From an uncultured Clostridia bacterium (GTDB lineage: Bacteria; Bacillota; Clostridia; Christensenellales; UBA1242), in assembly GCA_947168085.1 (NCBI GenBank), contig CAMVKM010000004.1, forward strand, positions 1-39,354: a stretch of 39,354 nt of DNA, written 5' to 3'. The first letter of the stretch is position 1, and each line of letters begins with the position of its first letter. The notes under the pieces are model-generated. The model worked only from the letters and a program-made list of their open reading frames with translations, was not told the origin of the DNA and searched no databases. Both the position numbers and the translations under genes were made by a program. This document shows, in pieces, positions 30,244-39,354 of this stretch.

Positions 30244-31344
30244 TTACTCTTGTGGCTTTTGTGGAAGTGGTGGAAGTGGTTTTCCGTGTTCGTCAATTCT
30301 TAGTTGAACAACTTTTCCGTTTGGAAGACGTTGTGTGATAAGACGATATTTTACTCCGTCTGGGCCAACTTGAAGTGGAGGAAGGTTTGGTCTTGGTGCT
30401 GCTTGTGGTTGTGCTGGCTGTGGGGCAGCTTGTGGCTGTGAAGCAGGTTGTGGCTGAGCTTCTGGTGCTGGAGCAGGTTGAGCGGCTGGTGTAGGTTGTG
30501 GTTGTGGTTGTGGTTGTGCGGCAGGCTCAGGAGCAGGGGCTGCTTTTGCTTGAGCTTTTGCATCCTTTTCTGCTTGTTTTGCTGCCATTGCTGCTTCTTT
30601 TTCAGCAAGTTTTGCTTGTTTTGCTTGTTCTTTTGCAAGTTTTTTGTCGCCTTTTTCTTTTGCAAATCTGCTTGGATCACCGCCAAATTCAAGTGGGTCA
30701 CGCTTCATCAAAACAAGCATCCAAACTCCGGCAATAACTCCGTAAAGACCATAGAAACATGTTGGGAAGTAATAGTAGTAGTTTGCTTCAAAAGCACTGC
30801 CAAATCCAAAGTATCTGTAGATTGCGTCAAAAATCACAACAACCATGAAGTAGATTGCGGTGAAAATGTGGAATGAGTTTGCACGATATGGTTGCGTTTT
30901 TCCTTCACCCTTAAACAAAAAGATAAATCCCAAAACAACAAACACAACACCAACAATTCCAATGATTAGTTCAATAATTTGTTTTATGCTGCTGTTAAGG
31001 CTGTCTAGTGGAATGTAGCGAACAAGAAGTGCAACCAAAAAACACATTATTGCAGATTTCATAAACACAGAACTTTTTGCTCTGCCAATAAAAAATGATG
31101 CACTAGTTGCAAGAATCAAAACAACCGGAAGAAGAGTGTTGATAAATTGATAGGAAACAAATTGAAGCATGTCTCCAGTGATGCCAATCGAGTTCCAATC
31201 CCAAGGGGCGTTCATGTTAAGACAGTATTTTAAAAGTCCTGGAATAAAAAGTCCAAGAGCAATAATACCAAACAAAAATGCAAAAATTCCGCCAGCAATA
31301 TAGGTTGGACGAAATTTGCTTTTTGGTATTTCTGGATAAATCAT
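30244..31344 (-). CDS. Multi-pass membrane protein with Ala/Lys coiled segment and Pro/Ala/Gln-rich C-terminus
   Basis: Hydrophobic N-terminal half, KQAKLAEKEAAMAAKQAEKDAKAQAKA, PAAQPQPQPQPTPAAQPAP. Confidence 0.8.
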   Translation of the reverse strand: MIYPEIPKSKFRPTYIAGGIFAFLFGIIALGLFIPGLLKYCLNMNAPWDWNSIGITGDMLQFVSYQFINTLLPVVLILATSASFFIGRAKSSVFMKSAIMCFLVALLVRYIPLDSLNSSIKQIIELIIGIVGVVFVVLGFIFLFKGEGKTQPYRANSFHIFTAIYFMVVVIFDAIYRYFGFGSAFEANYYYYFPTCFYGLYGVIAGVWMLVLMKRDPLEFGGDPSRFAKEKGDKKLAKEQAKQAKLAEKEAAMAAKQAEKDAKAQAKAAPAPEPAAQPQPQPQPTPAAQPAPAPEAQPQPASQPQAAPQPAQPQAAPRPNLPPLQVGPDGVKYRLITQRLPNGKVVQLRIDEHGKPLPPLPQKPQE

Positions 31345-31578
31345 AAAAAATCCTCCTAAATTTTTAATCTTTATGCATATATTTTAACAAAACAAAAAAA
31401 TTTTAGCAACTAAAAATAGGCATGTTTTTAGAAAATTTTGTTAATTTTTAATTTATTTTGCCTTAATCAGTTTAGTTTTTGCATCAAAGAAATATCTTTT
31501 TTTGTAAACAAATGGGTTTTGGTTGATTTTTTTGCTGGTTTGTTTTATAATAAAAAAGACAGACAAAAGGAGGCTTTC

Positions 31579-32958
31579 ATGGAAAATTTTGAACTTGCAA
31601 TTATTGGTGGTGGAATTGTTGGATGTGCTTTGTTTTCTTGTGCTGTGCGTGAAGGCATAAGCACTGTTCTTTTGGAAAAAGGTGATGATGTTGCAAGTTA
31701 TGCAAGCAAGGCAAACAGTGGAATTGTTCATTCTGGCTATGATCCAATTCCAAATTCCAAAATGGCAAAATACAACGTTTTGGGAAATGCTTTGTATGAA
31801 TCCATGTGCAGGCGTCTTGGAGAAAAGATGATTAAGTGTGGCACTCTTACGGTTGGCAGAGAAAAAGATAGACTAAAGCTTGAAAAGCTTCTTGCTCGCG
31901 GAAAACAAAATGGAGTTAAAGGGCTTAGGATAATTGAAAAGAAAGAACTTTTTGAAATGGAGCCAAATTTAAATCCAGAAATTGAGTGTGCTCTTTTTGC
32001 GCCAACTGGCGCTGTGGTTAGCCCATTTGGAGTTTGCATTGGGCTTGTTGAAGAAGGCATTATAAACGGCGGAACAATTCTAACTAATTTTGATGTTGTT
32101 GATGCAAGCAAATGTGATGGGGGTTACCAAATTAAATCACAATACAAAAGAGAAGTTAACGCAAAGTTTGTTGTGAACTGCGCTGGTCCAAACGCAAGTT
32201 TTGTAAACGAACTTTTTGGGGACAAAGTTTTTGATTTGAGTTTTGTAAAAGGTGAATACATTTTGCTAGACAAATCTTCACAAGGTTTTGTTCATCACCC
32301 AATTTTTCCACTTCCAGACGAAAAGGGAAAAGGTGTGCTTGCAAACATAACAGTTTACGGAAACATTTTGCTTGGTCCAACCGCTGTTCCTTGCGAGCAA
32401 TCAGACACAAAAGTTGAAATTAAGGGCGTTGAAAAAATTCAATCAAGTGTTTTAAAAAGCATAAGGTCCCCAAACTTTAAACAAACCATAAAATTGTTTG
32501 CGGGGGTTAGAGTGAAAGCTGGAGACGATTTTGTTGTTGAGCGTTCGTCTAAAAACAAAAATTATTACTACGCTGTTGGAATTTGTTCGCCAGGGCTTAC
32601 CGCAGCTCCTGCAATTGCAGAAGAGTTTTTGGCATGGCTTAAACAAGATGGAATTAAAACAAACAAAATTGAAATAAAAAAAAGAAAGCCGTATGTTTGC
32701 ACAAGAGATTTAAACACACAAGAACTAAAAAAACTTGTAAAACAAAATCCAAGTTATGGAAAGGTTGTTTGCCGCTGTGAAAGTGTTAGTGAAGGTGAAA
32801 TTTTAGATGCACTTTCATCACCCCTTCCACCAACATCAATTGCGGCAATCAAAAGAAGAGTTAGCCCAACCATGGGGCGTTGCCAAGGAAGGGCATGCAT
32901 TCCAAAAATCATAAAAATTTGGGCAGAGTTTAGACGAAAACAAAAAAACAAAAATTAG
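31579..32958 (+). CDS. FAD-dependent oxidoreductase, GlpA-like with C-terminal Fer2_BFD-type domain
   Basis: LAIIGGGIVGCALFSCAVREG; VVNCAGPNA; VVCRCESVSEGEI...RVSPTMGRCQGRACIP; RBS AAAGGAGG before 31579. Confidence 0.88.
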   Translation: MENFELAIIGGGIVGCALFSCAVREGISTVLLEKGDDVASYASKANSGIVHSGYDPIPNSKMAKYNVLGNALYESMCRRLGEKMIKCGTLTVGREKDRLKLEKLLARGKQNGVKGLRIIEKKELFEMEPNLNPEIECALFAPTGAVVSPFGVCIGLVEEGIINGGTILTNFDVVDASKCDGGYQIKSQYKREVNAKFVVNCAGPNASFVNELFGDKVFDLSFVKGEYILLDKSSQGFVHHPIFPLPDEKGKGVLANITVYGNILLGPTAVPCEQSDTKVEIKGVEKIQSSVLKSIRSPNFKQTIKLFAGVRVKAGDDFVVERSSKNKNYYYAVGICSPGLTAAPAIAEEFLAWLKQDGIKTNKIEIKKRKPYVCTRDLNTQELKKLVKQNPSYGKVVCRCESVSEGEILDALSSPLPPTSIAAIKRRVSPTMGRCQGRACIPKIIKIWAEFRRKQKNKN

Positions 32959-33002
32959 CATAACTTAGTAAAAAACATATAGCAAGAAAAAAGGAAGAAT
33001 CA

Positions 33003-33149
33003 ATGAAACAAGAAAAACAGTTTCAAAAAAAATGTGGCAAAACAAGAAATGCAAAAAAATATAAAAACGATAAAATTGTAAAAGAAAAAATTGATTGGAG
33101 AAAAATTAATGCAACAAACAAAGGAAAAAGTTTTGGAGATAAAGATTGA
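33003..33149 (+). CDS. Possible 48-aa Lys-rich protein ending GKSFGDKD
   Basis: AAAAGGAAGAATCA then ATG; C-terminus resembles PKNFGDKD of 4510..5865. Confidence 0.4.
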   Translation: MKQEKQFQKKCGKTRNAKKYKNDKIVKEKIDWRKINATNKGKSFGDKD

Positions 33150-33240
33150 TTTGCAAAAATTCGTTTAAAAAATAACAAAAAAACATTAAAAAACATGAAA
33201 AATTTTAAGTTTTTTAAAATTTTTAAGGAGAAAAAGTTCT

Positions 33241-33699
33241 ATGAGAAAATTTTTTGAAGTAAAAAAAGAAGCAATGGAGTATGGAAAACAAAGTGCCACA
33301 TTGCCAAAAAGAGCAACACAGCACTCTGCTGGCTATGATTTTTTTGTGCCACAGCAAATTGAGTTAAAGCCACATCAAAGCACTCTTGTTTGGACAAACA
33401 TTAAGGCAAAATTTTTAGAAGATGAGTTTTTGATGCTTTGTGTAACCAGTGGCATGGGCAAGCGTGGCATTATGCTTGCAAACAACATTGGCATCATTGA
33501 TTGTGATTATTTTGAAAATCCGCAAAATGACGGCAACATTGGGTTTAGACTTTTTAATTTTTCTGATGAGCCCTACATTTTAAAAGAAGGCGAAAAAATG
33601 GGACAAGGCATTTTTTTAAAATATCTAAAAGTTGATGATGAAGAAATTGTCACTCAAACAAGACAAGGCGGTTTTGGTTCCACAGACAAAAAAGAGTGA
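33241..33699 (+). CDS. dut: dUTP diphosphatase-like protein
   Basis: LPKRATQHSAGYDFF, NNIGIIDCDYF, GQGIFLKY, RQGGFGSTDK. Confidence 0.88.
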   Translation: MRKFFEVKKEAMEYGKQSATLPKRATQHSAGYDFFVPQQIELKPHQSTLVWTNIKAKFLEDEFLMLCVTSGMGKRGIMLANNIGIIDCDYFENPQNDGNIGFRLFNFSDEPYILKEGEKMGQGIFLKYLKVDDEEIVTQTRQGGFGSTDKKE

Positions 33700-33718
33700 A
33701 AAATTCGCTCTTTTTTGT
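33688..33718 (+). terminator. Terminator after dut
   Basis: AAAAAGAGTGAA-AAA-TTCGCTCTTTTTT. Confidence 0.7.
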
Positions 33719-33738
33719 TTTTCAAAAATTTGGGGGTA

Positions 33739-33767
33739 TTGACTTTTTTGGTCGTTTGTGTTAAAAT
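33739..33767 (+). promoter_or_regulatory. Promoter of the 33818/34380 pair
   Basis: TTGACT-17 bp-TAAAAT. Confidence 0.5.
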
Positions 33768-33817
33768 TATAGTCAGAAAATTGGGGTAGGGTTAAAAACA
33801 AAAAGGTGGAAAAAGTT

Positions 33818-34354
33818 ATGGCAAACGAAAACGCAAACAAAAAAAGTTTAAAAGAGCAAAAACAAGAGCTTTATGAAGTGAAATCTGATGTTGAAAGCGA
33901 CATCAAAGAACAATATCAAATTATTGCAAAGTTAAGAGCAAGAAAAAGAGAACTACAAAACAAATTAGAAAACAAAATTTTTGATTTTTGGTGGCAAACA
34001 GGCACAATTCTTAGTGCTGGCATTGGCGCAACTGCTGGAATGATTCCAGGTTCTTTAGACAGAGTTGGTGGTGAAATAACTCAAAACATGGCACTTGGTG
34101 GAATTGCTGGAGCACTTGTTGGTGGGGCCGTTCCAATTTTGATTCATTTTTATCAAAAAAGAAGCATTAGAAAACAAATTGAAAATTTAGACAACCAAAT
34201 TAAAGCTGAAAAACAAGATTTGAAAGACTACGGCGAAAAAAAGAGGGATTTTGATGAGAGTCTTCAAAAACTTGAATCAGCAAAAACAACAAAACAAGCT
34301 CGTAAACAAGCACGTAAACAATTTAGGGTTGAAGTAGGGTTAGAACGCAGATAA
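33818..34354 (+). CDS. Coiled-coil/glycine-rich TM protein, paralog C1
   Basis: Coiled-coil, GIGATAGMIPG, GGIAGALVGGAVPILIHFYQKRSIRKQIENLDNQ; RBS AAAGGTGG. Confidence 0.7.
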   Translation: MANENANKKSLKEQKQELYEVKSDVESDIKEQYQIIAKLRARKRELQNKLENKIFDFWWQTGTILSAGIGATAGMIPGSLDRVGGEITQNMALGGIAGALVGGAVPILIHFYQKRSIRKQIENLDNQIKAEKQDLKDYGEKKRDFDESLQKLESAKTTKQARKQARKQFRVEVGLERR

Positions 34355-34379
34355 AAGACCAAATCAAAAGGAGTTTGTG

Positions 34380-35015
34380 ATGACAGAGCAAAAAACAGAA
34401 CTTGAACTTCAACAAGAAATTGTTGAAAACATGACTAAAAGGTTTTGGAAACTAAAAGAGAAACAGACACAAAAGACAGAAAAACTAACAGACGAATGGT
34501 CTTTGGCAAATGACCCAAGAATGCCAGTTTTAGGTGTGGGTGTTGGTTTGAGTGCAGGTGTTTTGTTGGGCTATTTAAAATATCTTAACAATTGTGGTGG
34601 TAATTTCAACAAGGTTGCTAATGTTAAGGAATATTTTTTGAACAATCCAGATGCCTTTGAACAAGCAAAAGAAGCTTTGCATTCAACTGACCTTAACTAC
34701 ATTTCTGGCTATGTGATGGGAGAAGATGGGTTGGCAACAGCACTTTGGCAATCAACTGGCCTTTATGATTTTTTTAGAAGTGCTGGTATAGATGCTTTTC
34801 AAACTGGTCTTGTTTCTGGGGCTGTAATTGGCTCGCTTCCTGTTGTTGCTTACTTTTTAAGAAAGAAAATTTTGAAAGCGCAATTAAAATCTTTGAAAAA
34901 TCAACAAGTTAAACTTGTTAAAGACATAAGAGAAGAAAAAGCAAAATTAAACGAAATGAAAACAAAACAAGAACAAAAAGTGTTAAACAAAAATGAAAAC
35001 GAATTTACAAGATAA
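34380..35015 (+). CDS. Coiled-coil/glycine-rich TM protein, paralog C2
   Basis: GVGVGLSAGVLLGYL, GLVSGAVIGSLPVVAYFLRKKILKAQLKSLKNQ; same layout as C1. Confidence 0.7.
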   Translation: MTEQKTELELQQEIVENMTKRFWKLKEKQTQKTEKLTDEWSLANDPRMPVLGVGVGLSAGVLLGYLKYLNNCGGNFNKVANVKEYFLNNPDAFEQAKEALHSTDLNYISGYVMGEDGLATALWQSTGLYDFFRSAGIDAFQTGLVSGAVIGSLPVVAYFLRKKILKAQLKSLKNQQVKLVKDIREEKAKLNEMKTKQEQKVLNKNENEFTR

Positions 35016-35055
35016 GACTTTTCAACTTTTCCACATTAAAAAAATTTGAATTAAA

Positions 35056-35086
35056 AAAAGATATGGGCACTCCCATATCTTTTTTG

Positions 35087-35088
<2 letters not shown>
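35056..35088. terminator. Bidirectional terminator between paralog C2 and groEL
   Basis: AAAAAAGATATGGG-CACT-CCCATATCTTTTTT. Confidence 0.8.
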
Positions 35089-37002
<1,914 letters not shown>

Positions 37003-37148
37003 TTTTTCACCTCTAAAAAATATTTTGGCTTTTGCCTCACAAAAAATTATAACACACTTTTTTAAAATTGCAAGCATGTGATGTCAACTTTTTAAAAAAT
37101 TCTACAAAAAAAGTGAAAATTTGCAAGGTTTTTAGCATAATTTTTTTT

Positions 37149-37862
37149 ATGCAAAATTTTTCAAAACCGTTTGTCATAAAACACAAATTTAGCAAAAAAG
37201 CAAAAATTTTTATGATTTTTTTAAGTTTTGTTTTTGTTTTTGCTTTACTTTGTTGGTTTTTGTTTCCAATTTTTAAAATTTTTAAAAATCAAAACACTTT
37301 GCAAGCAAATTTTTTTGTTGTTTTAAAACAAACGGGCCAAACACAAAAAAGTGAAGCAGAACAAGAAGCGCAAAGCCTAAAAACAAGGGGTGGTGCTGGC
37401 GTTTTGTTTTTTAAAAACACTTTTTTTGTGGCAATTTCGGTTTATGAAAACGAAAAAGATGCAATTTCTGTTGTAAACAAACTAAAAAGTGAAGGCCAAG
37501 AATTTGTTGTTAAAAAATTTGTGTTTAAAGCAAACATTGATGACCAAAATTTTTTTAATTTTTTAACAAGTGTTTTAAAAAATTTGTATGAACTGTCAAT
37601 CTTGCTTGAAAGCGGACAAATTTCTCCAGTTGCGGCAAATTTAAAACTTAGAAATCTTTTAACACAAACAACATTAACATATGAAAAAGCAAACAATTGT
37701 GATAACAAAATTTTTGCTGAAATTTTTTTAAACACAAAAAGCATTTTAGAGTATGCAACAAGTTTTCAGCTTTTGGACACAAGTTTGCTACCATACGCAA
37801 GTGTTGTTAGGGCAGCAGAAATTGAAATTTTGTCTGTTGCAGCAGAAAATGAGTTTTTTTAA
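37149..37862 (+). CDS. Single-TM protein with SPOR-like region
   Basis: N-terminal TM IFMIFLSFVFVFALLCWFLFPIF; FFVAISVYENEKDAISVVNKLKSEGQEFVVKKF. Confidence 0.55.
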   Translation: MQNFSKPFVIKHKFSKKAKIFMIFLSFVFVFALLCWFLFPIFKIFKNQNTLQANFFVVLKQTGQTQKSEAEQEAQSLKTRGGAGVLFFKNTFFVAISVYENEKDAISVVNKLKSEGQEFVVKKFVFKANIDDQNFFNFLTSVLKNLYELSILLESGQISPVAANLKLRNLLTQTTLTYEKANNCDNKIFAEIFLNTKSILEYATSFQLLDTSLLPYASVVRAAEIEILSVAAENEFF

Positions 37863-37891
37863 ATCAAAGTTTTTAAATCGCATAAAAATTG

Positions 37892-37920
37892 TTGACATAT
37901 GTCGAATTTTTTTGTATAAT
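37892..37920 (+). promoter_or_regulatory. Promoter of zinc-ribbon gene 1
   Basis: TTGACA-17 bp-TATAAT. Confidence 0.7.
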
Positions 37921-37951
37921 TTTGAGTATACTTTTAAAGGGGGAGTTTAAA

Positions 37952-38290
37952 ATGGCATTTTGTAAAAACTGCGGAAACGAAATTGAAGACAACGCTCAAT
38001 TTTGTGGAAAGTGCGGAGCAGCACAAAACTCAAATGCACCTGTAAACGGAGCAAAAAAAGAAAGCAGTGCTTTGGGAATAGTTGCAATTGTGTTTGCTTG
38101 TTTGGGTGGACTTGTTGGACTTGTTCTTTCAATTGTTTCGCTTTGTGTTTACAAACAAGGTTCACCAAACCGCAAACTTGGATGGATTGCGTTTGGAATT
38201 TGCATGGCTTGGATTGCGATAGCTGTTGTTGTTTCTATTGTCTATGCGGCATTAGGTATTGACATTTCTCGCTTTTACGGTGGGATGTAA
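37952..38290 (+). CDS. Zinc-ribbon membrane protein (DUF4190-like)
   Basis: FCKNCGNEIEDNAQFCGKCGAA plus two TM segments. Confidence 0.85.
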   Translation: MAFCKNCGNEIEDNAQFCGKCGAAQNSNAPVNGAKKESSALGIVAIVFACLGGLVGLVLSIVSLCVYKQGSPNRKLGWIAFGICMAWIAIAVVVSIVYAALGIDISRFYGGM

Positions 38291-38316
38291 AAAAACGGAA
38301 AATTCCGTTTTTTTTA
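38289..38316 (+). terminator. Terminator
   Basis: AAAAAACGGA-AAA-TTCCGTTTTTTTT. Confidence 0.7.
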
Positions 38317-38346
38317 TTGACAAAATGTTGTTGTTTTTTGTATAAT
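38317..38346 (+). promoter_or_regulatory. Promoter of zinc-ribbon gene 2
   Basis: TTGACA-18 bp-TATAAT. Confidence 0.7.
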
Positions 38347-38372
38347 AAACTTATCAAAAGGAGAAAAAATTT

Positions 38373-38723
38373 ATGTTTTGCAAAAATTGTGGAAATCAAA
38401 TTGGGGATAGTGATGCATTTTGCTCAAAATGTGGAGCGGCAAACAATGCTCAAACACTAAGCAATCAACAAAATGAACAAAAACAAGAAAACCCTGTTTG
38501 GGGAATTTTGGCAATAGTTTTTGGTGCGCTTGGTGGCAGCACTTTGGGCCTTGTTTTTTCGATTGTTGGCCTTTGCATCTACAAGACACCAGAAAACAAA
38601 CAAAAAGCATGGATTGGTTTGGGGCTTACTATTGCATGGATGGTAATTGCAACAGTTTTGTTAATAATTTGGTTCCCGGCAATTGTGGAATGGATTAATC
38701 AACACATTCCAGCTGAGGTTTAA
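38373..38723 (+). CDS. Zinc-ribbon membrane protein, paralog of 37952..38290
   Basis: MFCKNCGNQIGDSDAFCSKCGAA plus two TM segments. Confidence 0.85.
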   Translation: MFCKNCGNQIGDSDAFCSKCGAANNAQTLSNQQNEQKQENPVWGILAIVFGALGGSTLGLVFSIVGLCIYKTPENKQKAWIGLGLTIAWMVIATVLLIIWFPAIVEWINQHIPAEV

Positions 38724-38726
38724 AAA

Positions 38727-38756
38727 CAAAAAGCGAAATTTTCGCTTTTTTGTTTT
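38727..38756 (+). terminator. Terminator
   Basis: AAAAAGCGAAATTTTCGCTTTTTTG. Confidence 0.65.
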
Positions 38757-38821
38757 TTTAGTTGCTTTTATTGTAACTTTTTGTTAAAATAAAAAGAAAA
38801 ACAAAAGGAGAACAAAACAAA

Positions 38822-39354
38822 ATGAACATGATTTTGGCACATGTGTTTTTTTGCTTTGCTGTTTTAACTTATATCACAGCAATGCTTCAAAAAAACAGAA
38901 AAACATTTTTGATTGTTGTGATTGTGTGCGATTTGTTTTGGGTTCTTTACTATTTGTTTTTAGATCGCTACACGCCAACAATTTTAAATGCTGCCGAAGC
39001 GCTTTTAAATGTGGGGCTTTTCTTTTTTGAAAAATATAACAAAAGTCGAAAATGGGTACTTAGTGCTGTGGGCATAACATGGGCTGTTTACATAACTGCA
39101 ACAATTTTAACATGGACTGGGCCACTACAACTGCTGTCTTTCTTTGCTTCAAGCATGTTTTTGCTTGGGCTTGCTGTGGACAGATTGGTGTTTACAAAAA
39201 TCTTTGACATTTGTTCTGTTACTGCTGCCACAATTTACTGGTTTTGTGTTGCGTCAATCTTCACTGGTTGTGTGGGGATTTGTATGGGTATCGGGGCAAT
39301 TGTTGGTTTTGTTAGGTCACTTTTGTTTGAACTTAACAAAAGAAAACTTAGGGC
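38822..39354 (+). CDS. YgjV-like inner membrane protein, truncated by window end
   Basis: MNMILAHVFFCFAVLTYITAMLQKNRKTFLIVVIVCDLFW..., open to the window edge; RBS AAAAGGAG. Confidence 0.6.
   Translation, partial: MNMILAHVFFCFAVLTYITAMLQKNRKTFLIVVIVCDLFWVLYYLFLDRYTPTILNAAEALLNVGLFFFEKYNKSRKWVLSAVGITWAVYITATILTWTGPLQLLSFFASSMFLLGLAVDRLVFTKIFDICSVTAATIYWFCVASIFTGCVGICMGIGAIVGFVRSLLFELNKRKLR

Noticed and set aside
30448-30876. Trp/Cys/Leu-rich ORF opposite 30244..31344
   Set aside because: Artefact of the reverse complement of the Pro/Gln/Ala-rich coding repeat

Overview
This AT-rich bacterial window appears to be a chromosomal origin region, probably Firmicutes-like (taxon not determined). 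Core genes: dnaA (TTG start) - recF - gyrB - gyrA, with dnaN absent from its usual place. Two tandem-duplicated families of unknown function are inserted in this core: a pair between recF and gyrB, and an HExxH metallopeptidase-like pair between gyrB and gyrA. Then come a HAD-like protein, a ferredoxin, tRNA-Asn(GTT), and an accessory island. After the island there is an OmpR-type two-component system, a VTC/DUF4956/DUF4353-like operon whose last gene carries an in-frame TAG, a YkvI-like transporter, a TPR protein, a degenerate PHP protein, a GlpA-like FAD oxidoreductase, a dUTPase, groEL/groES, zinc-ribbon membrane proteins and a truncated YgjV-like gene. The best candidate for an undescribed system is the island at 16.7-19.2 kb, with an outlier at 25.9-26.4 kb. 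It looks like an array of DUF4926-like immunity genes, each preceded by an intact, truncated or vestigial toxin C-terminal tail. The cassettes are separated by a repeated ~100-nt element predicted to fold as a three-way junction, and degenerate tRNA-Asn T-arm copies mark the island edge. All family names are assigned from memory of motifs; no searches were run.
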